A DNA stretch of 17,670 nucleotides. Source: Oscillospiraceae bacterium (GTDB lineage Bacteria; Bacillota; Clostridia; Oscillospirales; Acutalibacteraceae). The position numbers and the translations under genes are program-made. The DNA lies in assembly GCA_028706415.1 (NCBI GenBank), contig JAQWBK010000022.1, positions 1 through 17,670 of the forward strand, in the 5' to 3' direction. Numbering within the stretch: the stretch's first letter is position 1; each line of letters begins with the position of its first letter. The notes beneath the pieces were generated by a model. The model saw nothing but the letters and a program-made list of their open reading frames with translations. It was not told where the DNA came from and did not search any database. Positions 7,769-14,783 of this stretch are shown here, piece by piece.

Positions 7769-9139
7769 ATGTCCGAGTCGGCACCTTTTTATAGTGCTTT
7801 ACTGAAATATGCCACCAAGGAAAGGGCATCCTTTCACACGCCGGGGCATAAGGGGCATGCCGGCCTGCTGGAAGGGCTGACTTCCCTCACTCTCGATTTG
7901 ACCGAGCTTCCGGATACGGCCGATCTTTTTGGAGGCGGAGACGCTATTGAACAGGCCGAAAAACTGGCTTCCCAAGCGTTTGGCTCAGCCCTTACCTTGT
8001 TTAGTTCGGGGGGGTGCACCCTATGTATACAGACAATGCTGCTGCTTTGTGCAGGTGGAGGCGGACGGGTTATATTTGCCCGCAATTGCCACCGAAGTGC
8101 GGTAAATGCCGCTGCCATACTGGGTATAACACCGGTATGGGTTATGCCCACGGGTAATAAAGGACAGGTAACCGAAAAGGATATACGCGATATTTTAAAG
8201 GTGGAGGCGGATATCAGCGCCGTTTATATAACCAGTCCGGATTATTACGGAAATCTGGCGGATATCTCCGCTATTTCCGGACTGTGCCGGGCGGCCGGTG
8301 CAAAGCTTCTGGTTGACAACGCACATGGGGGTCATTTAGGCGCATTCGGGCTTCATCCCCTTGCTTTGGGGGCTGATATGACCGCCGACTCGTCGCATAA
8401 AACTCTGCCGGTACTGACGGGGGGGGCGATGCTTCATATCGGGCGGGCGGGAGAGCCTTGTGCTACCGACCGCCAAACCGCCAAGGCCGCCATGTCGATG
8501 TTTGGTTCCACTTCTCCCTCGTTTATAATTCTGGCCTCCCTTGATCTAGCCCGTGACTGGTGGCAGAGGGCGGGTATACAGGCATACGGGATTGCCGCCG
8601 AATCGGTGGCCGGGCTGGAACAGCTCGCTACGCGGGAGGGCATAAGCGTTTGCTCTGGGGGGCTGCGCGACCCATCCCGTCTTACTCTTGATACTTCCAT
8701 TCTTGGAATAGACGGTATGATGGCGGCAAAATATTTTCGTGAACAGGGCTGTGAGCCGGAATATTCGGATGGGCAGTATGTTGTGTTTATAATCACTCCG
8801 TTTAATACGCCGGACGAAATCCAGCGGCTGAGGGCCACCATTAAGGGACTGACCGTTGCCTTTAGACGTGGGGCATTTTGGCGCCCGGGCAAGAAGCGAA
8901 CCCCGCCGGATTATAATTATGCAATGCCCCTGCCTGAAGCCGCCATGCCCCCTAGAGAGGCTCTGCTTGCCGGTTGCGAGACGGTGGATGCCGACCATGC
9001 CGTCGGCCGTATTGCCGCCCGTTCGGTCTGCCCCTGCCCCCCGGGAATTGCGGTAGTTGTGCCGGGTGAAATTATTGACGCCCAAGCAGCAGAAAAACTT
9101 AAACTTTTTGGTTTTGAACGTCTGGTTGTTGTAAAATGA
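7769..9139 (+). CDS. Orn/Lys/Arg decarboxylase-family PLP enzyme
   Basis: A 456-residue fold-type I PLP enzyme. The TPGHKG motif (residues 24-29) is diagnostic of the Orn/Lys/Arg decarboxylase major domain. The CHRS segment (107-110), the DNAHGGHLGAF segment (Asp183, His186) and DSSHKT with the Schiff-base lysine Lys211 follow in the expected order. The C-terminal CPPGIAVVVPGEII matches the decarboxylase C-terminal domain. The length fits the short Gram-positive SpeA/YaaO type, which lacks the N-terminal wing domain of the large proteobacterial enzymes. Substrate (arginine, lysine or ornithine) cannot be decided. ATG 7769 has GGAGG 8 bases upstream. It is apparently monocistronic, with a putative operator upstream and a terminator right after. 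Confidence 0.88.
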   Translation: MSESAPFYSALLKYATKERASFHTPGHKGHAGLLEGLTSLTLDLTELPDTADLFGGGDAIEQAEKLASQAFGSALTLFSSGGCTLCIQTMLLLCAGGGGRVIFARNCHRSAVNAAAILGITPVWVMPTGNKGQVTEKDIRDILKVEADISAVYITSPDYYGNLADISAISGLCRAAGAKLLVDNAHGGHLGAFGLHPLALGADMTADSSHKTLPVLTGGAMLHIGRAGEPCATDRQTAKAAMSMFGSTSPSFIILASLDLARDWWQRAGIQAYGIAAESVAGLEQLATREGISVCSGGLRDPSRLTLDTSILGIDGMMAAKYFREQGCEPEYSDGQYVVFIITPFNTPDEIQRLRATIKGLTVAFRRGAFWRPGKKRTPPDYNYAMPLPEAAMPPREALLAGCETVDADHAVGRIAARSVCPCPPGIAVVVPGEIIDAQAAEKLKLFGFERLVVVK

Positions 9140-9149
9140 ATATAAAAAA

Positions 9150-9179
9150 AGAAGGTGAACGGTTATCGTTTCACCTTCT
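9150..9179. terminator. Bidirectional terminator between the decarboxylase and rnfB
   Basis: AGAAGGTGAA (9150-9159) pairs perfectly with TTCACCTTCT (9170-9179) around a 10-base loop. On the plus strand it is followed by ATTTAATTTTTTG. On the minus strand it is followed by seven Ts (9149-9143). It can end transcripts of both convergent units. Confidence 0.8.
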
Positions 9180-9195
9180 ATTTAATTTTTTGATT

Positions 9196-9242
9196 ATATC
9201 AATCTCAATAAAAAAAGTGACCTTCTTATTTAAGAACAGTAT
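9196..9242. repeat. MITE-like element, short degenerate copy
   Basis: ATATCAATCTCAATAAAAAA at the left and TCTTATTTAAGAACAGTAT at the right align end to end with the 49-bp copy at 15887-15935, with several substitutions and a small length difference. The right terminus matches the consensus at 16 of 19 bases. It lies between the shared terminator and the rnfB stop codon. Confidence 0.55.
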
Positions 9243-9255
9243 TACCCACCGTCTT

Positions 9256-10062
9256 TTATTTTTTTGGCTCATACCCGAAAATTGTAATACAATCCACAGG
9301 ACAGTTATCGGCGCACGCTCCGCAGCCGACACATTTTTCAAAATCAATCTCTGCCAAGAAGTTATTAACATGAATTGCATCGTATTCGCAAACCTTGGTG
9401 CACTTCATGCACCCGATACAGCCCACGCTGCAAACCTTGCGAGTTACCCCGCCCTTATCCCGATTCATGCAGCGCACAACCCCACGGGCCTCGTCCTGAG
9501 CCATAATGATCAAGGCCTTGGGACAAACGACGGTGCATTTTGTGCATCCGGTGCAAAGGGAGCGGTCAATACGGGCAAGCCGGTTTTCAATGGTTATCGC
9601 GCCGTATTCGCAGGCACTTGCACAATCCCCATAGCCAAGACATCCATAGCTGCAGGACAGGTCACCGCCGTAAAACTGACTGGCGGCGGCACAGGTTGGA
9701 TGCCCCCGATATTCCAGCTTGCGCGTGGTATGCTCCTCGCAACCGCCACAGCGTATCAGTGCGGTTATGGTTTCCACCCCGCTATTTTTAACCCCCAGGA
9801 TTTCGGAGGTTTTTTCGGCGGTTTCGGCCCCTCCGGGAGAGCATAAGCCCACCTTTGCACCGTCATGTGCCATAGCCTCGGCATATCCGTCACAGCCTGA
9901 ATAGCCGCAGGCACCACAGTTAACACCCGGCAGGACTTCCCTGAGGAGTTCCACCTTTTCATCTCGCGGCACCGCCATCACTGCCGATGCCACCGCCAGT
10001 ATCAACCCCGCACCAAGGCCAAGTGCGGCAAGAATGCCCACAGCCGTAAGTATAGAAGTCAT
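9256..10062 (-). CDS. rnfB: Rnf complex subunit RnfB (polyferredoxin, ferredoxin-oxidising side)
   Basis: RnfB accepts electrons from reduced ferredoxin and passes them through iron-sulfur clusters into the membrane Rnf complex. The 268-residue protein has an N-terminal membrane anchor (residues 4-29). An Fe-S domain follows with CGACGYSGC (49-57) and Cys74, then a CGGC segment at 105, then cysteine sets at 137-151, 170-180, 211-225 and 244-254, enough for about five [4Fe-4S] clusters. The start is ATG at 10062 with AAGGA at 10074-10078. A longer reading back to 10125 would be encoded by repeat DNA and is rejected. It is the last gene of rnfCDGEAB. It is separated from rnfA by 198 bases that hold a MITE-like element, unlike the tight spacing of the genes before it. 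Confidence 0.95.
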   Translation of the reverse strand: MTSILTAVGILAALGLGAGLILAVASAVMAVPRDEKVELLREVLPGVNCGACGYSGCDGYAEAMAHDGAKVGLCSPGGAETAEKTSEILGVKNSGVETITALIRCGGCEEHTTRKLEYRGHPTCAAASQFYGGDLSCSYGCLGYGDCASACEYGAITIENRLARIDRSLCTGCTKCTVVCPKALIIMAQDEARGVVRCMNRDKGGVTRKVCSVGCIGCMKCTKVCEYDAIHVNNFLAEIDFEKCVGCGACADNCPVDCITIFGYEPKK

Positions 10063-10096
10063 AATATTATCATTCCTTATATAAAACTCAAAAGTA

Positions 10097-10254
10097 ATAC
10101 TGTTCTCAAGTAAAAGGTGAGACAAAATTTGCGAAGATGTTTTTCGTCATGCAAGGCGGAGGAGGAGAGCGGGCTGACGCCCGCCGACGACAACAACGCT
10201 GTATGGCGGAAAACAGACCGCAAAGATGTCTTGATTTTTATTTGAGATCAGTAT
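10097..10254. repeat. MITE-like element, 158-bp copy inside the rnf operon
   Basis: The left end ATACTGTTCTCAAGTAAAA (10097-10115) and right end TTTTATTTGAGATCAGTAT (10236-10254) are inverted repeats with two mismatches in 19. The interior includes a GC hairpin (GCGGGC-TGAC-GCCCGC) and no gene. The last 33 bases are identical, in reverse complement, to most of the 49-bp copy at 15887-15935. The first 35 or so match copy 1 at 5082-5306. It occupies most of the rnfA-rnfB gap. Confidence 0.8.
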
Positions 10255-10260
10255 AAATTC

Positions 10261-10848
10261 TTATAGACCGAAAAGACCTTGGAAACCGATAAAGGACATA
10301 GAGACAAGGGAGGCGGCGACAAGGGTGATGGGCAGTCCCTTTAAGCCTTTGGGTATTTCGGCAACCTCAAGCCGTTCCCGCACACCCGCAAACATAACCA
10401 TGGCAAGCAGGAATCCGCAGCCCGCTCCCAATGAGTTGACCATGGCTTGGGCAAATCCGTATTCTTTATCTATGTTGAGTATGGCTACTCCCAGTACCGC
10501 GCAGTTGGTTGTTATTAGAGGCAGATAAATGCCCAAGGATTTATAAAGGGGGGGCACATATCTTTTCAGCACAATCTCAACCAGCTGAACAAGGGCGGCG
10601 ATAATCAGGATAAACACAATCGTCTGTAAATATTTAAGATCGGCCGGAATCAGCACAAACATATATATCGGATATGTTGCCGCCGTTGCCATAAGCATTA
10701 CAAAAATAACCGCCACCGACATTCCCACAGCCGGACTCAGCTTTTTTGATACTCCCAAAAAGGGGCATATTCCAAGAAACTGAGCCAAAACAAAGTTGTT
10801 GACCAACAGACTGCCGATAAGAATGGCAAATAAACCGGTACTATTCAT
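10261..10848 (-). CDS. rnfA: Rnf complex membrane subunit RnfA
   Basis: A 195-residue integral membrane subunit with six predicted segments, homologous to NqrE and pseudo-symmetric with RnfE. It forms part of the ion-translocating membrane core. The N-terminus LVNNFVLAQFLGICPFLGVS is the highly conserved RnfA signature with the central cysteine of the intramembrane iron site. ITTNCAVLGVAI in the fourth segment supplies the second cysteine region. The start ATG 10848 overlaps the end of rnfE by 8 bases, with its AGGAGG (10857-10862) inside rnfE. Its stop is followed, after six bases, by the MITE-like element. Confidence 0.96.
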   Translation of the reverse strand: MNSTGLFAILIGSLLVNNFVLAQFLGICPFLGVSKKLSPAVGMSVAVIFVMLMATAATYPIYMFVLIPADLKYLQTIVFILIIAALVQLVEIVLKRYVPPLYKSLGIYLPLITTNCAVLGVAILNIDKEYGFAQAMVNSLGAGCGFLLAMVMFAGVRERLEVAEIPKGLKGLPITLVAASLVSMSFIGFQGLFGL

Positions 10849-11578
10849 TGTTGTCCGCCTCCTTTTTGGTTATAGCGGCAGCTGCCAATCCCGAAGTTTC
10901 ACTTTCGACCGTCTGATGACAAAAGGCTGCGCTAGGGCAGGCGGCACAGACATTTTCATTTGTTTCTCGCCTTGATGCGTCATCATCAAACTTGTCAGAA
11001 AGGCGATTGGCCAGCCAAATCAGCATACCAAATACAAAGAAGCCGCCGGCGGGTAATACAAAGATGGTTATGGGAGGAATGAGACCCCCATTAGGCCAGT
11101 TAAATATGGTTCCTTTGCCGAGAAATTCCCGTATTCCGCCCATAAGTAAAAGGGCGGCTGTAAACCCGGAACCCATTCCAAGACCATCCAGCGCCGATAA
11201 CCCCACGCTGTTCTTGCTTGCGTATGCTTCGGCACGACCGAGGATTATGCAGTTGACCACGATAAGGGGCAGATAAATTCCCAGTGCCTTATCAATTGAG
11301 GGGGTGTATGCCTTGACCAGCATCTGTACAATTGTCGTAAATCCGGCAATAATTACGATGAAGGCAGGCAGGCGAACCTTATCGGGGATCATCTTTCTCA
11401 TTAATGAAATGGCAATGTTCGAACAGACAAGCACAAATGTGGCGGCAACCCCCATACCAAGGCCGTTGATGGCGGCGGTGGTCACTGCCAAGGTGGGACA
11501 GGTTCCCAGAACCAGCCTCAGGGTTGGGTTCTCTTTGATGAGCCCCTTGGTATAGGCTTCACGATATTTTACATCCAT
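10841..11578 (-). CDS. rnfE: Rnf complex membrane subunit RnfE
   Basis: A 245-residue membrane subunit, partner of RnfA in the core. KENPTLRLVLGTCPTLAVTT carries the first conserved cysteine and LPLIVVNCIILGRAEAYAS the second, the pair expected to hold the intramembrane [2Fe-2S] cluster. Six hydrophobic segments end near residue 190. A hydrophilic tail of about 50 residues follows and contains CAACPSAAFC (Cys211, Cys214, Cys220), a possible metal or Fe-S ligand set not needed in the core family. The start ATG 11578 has a GGGAGG run in the end of rnfG as ribosome site. The gene sits two bases after rnfG and overlaps rnfA by 8 bases. Confidence 0.95.
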   Translation of the reverse strand: MDVKYREAYTKGLIKENPTLRLVLGTCPTLAVTTAAINGLGMGVAATFVLVCSNIAISLMRKMIPDKVRLPAFIVIIAGFTTIVQMLVKAYTPSIDKALGIYLPLIVVNCIILGRAEAYASKNSVGLSALDGLGMGSGFTAALLLMGGIREFLGKGTIFNWPNGGLIPPITIFVLPAGGFFVFGMLIWLANRLSDKFDDDASRRETNENVCAACPSAAFCHQTVESETSGLAAAAITKKEADNNE

Positions 11579-11580
11579 GG

Positions 11581-12168
11581 TTACTGTCCCTCCCTCCCAA
11601 TTGATTTATAGATTTCAACCGCTTGGTTGACCCCGCTGAGTATGCCCTTTGATGTTTTTGTCGCCTGAGATACCGCATCAACATCAACCCCCAGCTCAAA
11701 CTTTCTTTCGGCCTTCTTCCCGATAAATCGGTCAGGCAGGCCTATTATGTTGTTCTTCTTGTCGGTTTTTGTCACCGTGTCGACATATCCGGCAGATTCG
11801 TTATTATCGGTTATCCTGACTCCGGTAATTTCGCCGTCTGTTGAGATGCCGGTCATAACAACCATCCCGGCGCTCTTGCCGACCGAGGAGGTTGTGAATA
11901 CATAGCCCACCGATTTATCGCCCTTTTTGGCCTCGAAATAGACTATTTCCTCGCCGTCTATGGTCAGGGTATGACTTTCAAAGGAATCGGCTTTGATAAC
12001 CATCTTACGGGCATTCGTCTCGTTATTAATCTTATTTGTGGCTATTTTGTTTTTTGTCATGGCGTTGGTGGCAGCAAGTGCCGCCGTAACTCCACCCGAA
12101 ATAATGGCGAGGGCCGCCGCTGAAACCAAGATTTCCTTAAAATTAATGCCGCTTTTTTTCTCACTCAT
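11581..12168 (-). CDS. rnfG: Rnf complex subunit RnfG (covalent flavoprotein)
   Basis: A 195-residue subunit with one N-terminal membrane helix (about 12-33) and an extracytoplasmic FMN-binding domain. The flavinylation motif reads DAVSQATKTS (164-173), so Thr170 is the expected FMN attachment site, added by an ApbE-type flavin transferase not encoded here. The usual glycine before Ala-Thr is glutamine in this protein. The start is ATG 12168, 8 bases after GGAGG; an in-frame ATG at 12189 lies inside the end of rnfD and lacks this site. It overlaps rnfD by 8 bases. Confidence 0.93.
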   Translation of the reverse strand: MSEKKSGINFKEILVSAAALAIISGGVTAALAATNAMTKNKIATNKINNETNARKMVIKADSFESHTLTIDGEEIVYFEAKKGDKSVGYVFTTSSVGKSAGMVVMTGISTDGEITGVRITDNNESAGYVDTVTKTDKKNNIIGLPDRFIGKKAERKFELGVDVDAVSQATKTSKGILSGVNQAVEIYKSIGREGQ

Positions 12169-13108
12169 GTTTAAGCCTCCGTTTCTCACCGAAGGGCAGA
12201 GGTCTTGTTGCCCTCTCTATTAACGGAACCAGAATGTTCATAATGACAATTGAGAATGATACTCCCTCGGGTAATGAGCTATACTCGCGGATAAGCACGG
12301 TCAGCAGACCGCATCCCACGGCAAATACCACCTTGCCCGCTGTGTTTATGGGGGAGGTTGTATAATCGGTTGCCATGAATATCGCACCCAGCATCAATCC
12401 GCCCGATAAAATGCCAACAAGGGGGTCACCCCCGACCAGCCAGGTCAGAATAAAAACTGTACCTATATAAATCAGCGGTATGGTGGGGGATATAACATGG
12501 CGAATAACAAGATAGGTGCCGCCTAATAATAATGCAAGTACGCATGTTTCACCCAGACTGCCCGGCCGGATCCCAAAGAATAGATCCTTCAGATTGTATT
12601 GTATTTCCCCGCCTTGAGATAATGTATACAAAGGCGAAGCCCCGGTTTTGGCATCCACGCCCGACCCCAGAAGGGGCATCACCCAGTTGTCCATCTCCTT
12701 TGGGAAGCTTGACATCAATACAATACGGCCGACCAAGGCGGGATTTACGAAATTAAATCCCAAGCCGCCGAACATCTGCTTTACAACAACAATTGCCACA
12801 ACACCGCCGATAGCAACCTGCCACAGCGGGATGGAGGAGGGAAGATTGAATGCCAGCAAAACTCCGGTTACAACCGCCGACAGATCCGCCACCGACTGGG
12901 GCTTTTTAAGAACTATTCGGCTGAGATATTCGCAGGTAACGCAAGAGGCAACGCTAACGATTATTACGGCGGCAGCCCGCCATCCAAACAGCAAAACCGA
13001 TACGACCGCGGCGGGAGAGAGCGCGATAAGCACGTCCAACATTATGCCTTTTGTTGACATCCCGCAATGAAGATGAGGAGATGATGTTATTACTAATGGG
13101 TTTTCCAT
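12161..13108 (-). CDS. rnfD: Rnf complex membrane subunit RnfD
   Basis: A 315-residue integral membrane subunit homologous to NqrB, part of the ion-pumping core. The N-terminal SSPHLHCGMSTKGIMLDVLI, the KQMFGGLGFNFVNPALVGRI segment (110-129) and the C-terminal membrane bundle are typical. The covalent-FMN motif reads DAKTGASPL (152-160). The residue that carries the flavin is normally threonine (TGATPL) and here is Ser158 (codon TCG on the minus strand). The start ATG 13108 has AAAGGG at 13120-13125. The 66-base gap after rnfC is the only one in the upstream part of the operon. Confidence 0.95.
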   Translation of the reverse strand: MENPLVITSSPHLHCGMSTKGIMLDVLIALSPAAVVSVLLFGWRAAAVIIVSVASCVTCEYLSRIVLKKPQSVADLSAVVTGVLLAFNLPSSIPLWQVAIGGVVAIVVVKQMFGGLGFNFVNPALVGRIVLMSSFPKEMDNWVMPLLGSGVDAKTGASPLYTLSQGGEIQYNLKDLFFGIRPGSLGETCVLALLLGGTYLVIRHVISPTIPLIYIGTVFILTWLVGGDPLVGILSGGLMLGAIFMATDYTTSPINTAGKVVFAVGCGLLTVLIREYSSLPEGVSFSIVIMNILVPLIERATRPLPFGEKRRLKHE

Positions 13109-13174
13109 TCACCCGGTCACCCTTTCTAGAGTTAGATAATATATGCTATAAAATCTGAAATCAGACATTTATAC

Positions 13175-14506
13175 CTATGCTTTAGCCTTGTGTACAGCCC
13201 CCTTGGACAATCGCATGGTCTGGACTATCCTGCGGGAGGCGGGGCAGGCGAATGAACAGCAGCCGCATTCCATACAGGTCATTACCCCCAGCTTTTCCAG
13301 CAAAGCCGCGTCATCGGTAATAAACGCCGCTTCGATAGAGGGCGGAACGAGGTTCATCGGGCAGGCTCTGACACAACGGCCGCAACGGATACAGGCCGAG
13401 GGCTCGATTGTTTTTACATCGTCCTCTGCCATGGCAATGATTGCATTGTTTTGTTTCAAAACAGGCAGCTCGTCATCCATTAGAGCAAGCCCCATCATGG
13501 GACCGCCCATCAACAGCTTGCTGATTTTGCTTTTTGTCCCGCCGATGAATTCGATTACATCACGGATGGGGGTGCCGATAATAGCGCGTACATTTTTCGG
13601 ATGAGCTATGGCCGACCCGTCCACCGTCAAACGCTTATCAACAAGGGGCATTCCGGTTTTCAGGTAACGCGCCAGAAATGCGATGGAGTTTACATTCATA
13701 ACGAGGCAGCCCACATCAGCAGGCAGCTTACCCGGCGGTACAATACGGCCGGTACAGGCTTTAATAAGAACCTTTTCCGCCCCCTGTGGATAACGAGAAG
13801 GCAGTGACTTTACCAGAAACTCACCATCCGGACGGGTAACCTCTGCCGCAATCTTGGAAAGCTCTGATATGGCGGCAGGTTTGTTACGCTCCACTGCGAT
13901 GATTACTCTGGCGGCGTTCAGAAATTTCATTACCGTCTCGGCGCCGGATATTATATCCTGTGGGTATTCAATGCACTCACGATAGTCGGAGGTTATGTAT
14001 GGTTCGCATTCGGCGGTGTTTATAATGACGGTATCAACACCGTCAAGGTCTTTTGGCTGCAGCTTAATATGGGTGGGAAAGCCCGCTCCCCCAAGCCCGA
14101 CCAATCCGGACTGGCGCACCGCCTTCACCAAGTCATCATAGCTTTCAACGACCGGCGGCTTAACGCTTTGGTGTATACGCTGTTCGCCGTCGCTTTCAAT
14201 TACAACGGTGGCGGTTTTCTTTCCGCTCGGCAGCAGCAGCTCTGAAATTGCCGTAACCTTGCCCGAAACACCGCTGTGTATAGGGGCGGATACCGGTTTA
14301 TCACTATCCCCCACAACCTGTCCGACCAAAACCGTATCCCCTACCTTGACGGTTGGGATGCAGGGGGCGCCAATATGCTGCGACATGGCAATTATAACCC
14401 GTTCGGGTGGTGGCATGACGATTGTTTCGCATTCGGCGGTATGTTTGAGATGGGGGGCATGTACCCCACCGCGGGTTTGCATACCCAGCCATTCCTTTAA
14501 ACTCAT
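13175..14506 (-). CDS. rnfC: Rnf complex subunit RnfC (NADH/NAD+ side)
   Basis: The peripheral 443-residue subunit where NAD+ is reduced. It has the N-terminal RnfC barrel with GGVHAPHLK, the Rossmann-like FMN/NADH site GLGGAGFPTH (about residues 137-146) with NTAECEPYIT downstream, and two ferredoxin-type sets, CIRCGRCVRACP (from about 372) and CMECGCCSFACP (from about 411). It lacks the long alanine-rich C-terminal tail of some proteobacterial RnfC proteins. The start chosen is ATG 14506, with AAGGA at 14518-14522; the upstream ATG at 14533 has no ribosome site. It is the first gene of the operon and divergent from the alcohol dehydrogenase gene. Confidence 0.95.
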   Translation of the reverse strand: MSLKEWLGMQTRGGVHAPHLKHTAECETIVMPPPERVIIAMSQHIGAPCIPTVKVGDTVLVGQVVGDSDKPVSAPIHSGVSGKVTAISELLLPSGKKTATVVIESDGEQRIHQSVKPPVVESYDDLVKAVRQSGLVGLGGAGFPTHIKLQPKDLDGVDTVIINTAECEPYITSDYRECIEYPQDIISGAETVMKFLNAARVIIAVERNKPAAISELSKIAAEVTRPDGEFLVKSLPSRYPQGAEKVLIKACTGRIVPPGKLPADVGCLVMNVNSIAFLARYLKTGMPLVDKRLTVDGSAIAHPKNVRAIIGTPIRDVIEFIGGTKSKISKLLMGGPMMGLALMDDELPVLKQNNAIIAMAEDDVKTIEPSACIRCGRCVRACPMNLVPPSIEAAFITDDAALLEKLGVMTCMECGCCSFACPASRRIVQTMRLSKGAVHKAKA

Positions 14507-14590
14507 AGCTATCAAAATCCTTCCTATATACATCTCATTAAAGTCTTGCCGATAAAATATATGCAGAAAATAATTCGGATAATTAAGAAA

Positions 14591-14599
14591 ATAATATCA
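14591..14599 (-). promoter_or_regulatory. Candidate extended -10 of the rnf operon
   Basis: On the minus strand TGATATTAT (14599-14591) fits an extended -10 (TGn plus TATTAT). It would start transcription about 78 bases before rnfC. No good -35 is seen at the right distance, and the region is AT-rich, so this is tentative. Confidence 0.28.
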
Positions 14600-14673
14600 C
14601 CCAAAATTTGTTAAATATTTATCAACATCTTTAGATGCTTGCGGGATGATTTAGTTAATTTAGACACGGACTT

Positions 14674-14684
14674 TATAATATAAT
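14674..14684 (+). promoter_or_regulatory. Candidate -10 boxes of the alcohol dehydrogenase gene
   Basis: Two overlapping TATAAT hexamers (14674-14679 and 14679-14684) lie about 100 bases before the ATG. No convincing -35 sits 16-18 bases upstream; TAGACA at 14661-14666 is too close. This is a likely promoter area, but not defined to the base. Confidence 0.3.
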
Positions 14685-14783
14685 ATTTTATGGTAAAATA
14701 CAAGAGGAAAGATACTTCTGCTTTATATTGGCGATAATAATGGATTTGTCTGGTAATTAGTGTAATTGAAAGGGAAGATACAA

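Noticed and set aside
8434..9085. Long minus-strand frames opposite the decarboxylase gene
   Set aside because: They are shadows of a clearly conserved PLP enzyme, with no ribosome sites and low-complexity, basic products.
9136..9846. A 236-codon plus-strand reading frame
   Set aside because: It lies opposite rnfB and reads through the terminator and repeat; its product has no recognisable family and is explained by the composition of rnfB on the other strand.
10063..10125. Upstream extension of rnfB by 21 codons
   Set aside because: It would be encoded partly by the MITE-like repeat and lacks a ribosome site; the ATG at 10062 has one and begins the normal RnfB membrane anchor.
14507..14533. 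Upstream ATG of rnfC
   Set aside because: There is no ribosome site, and the nine extra residues are not part of the family; the ATG at 14506 has AAGGA upstream and starts MSLKEWLG as expected.
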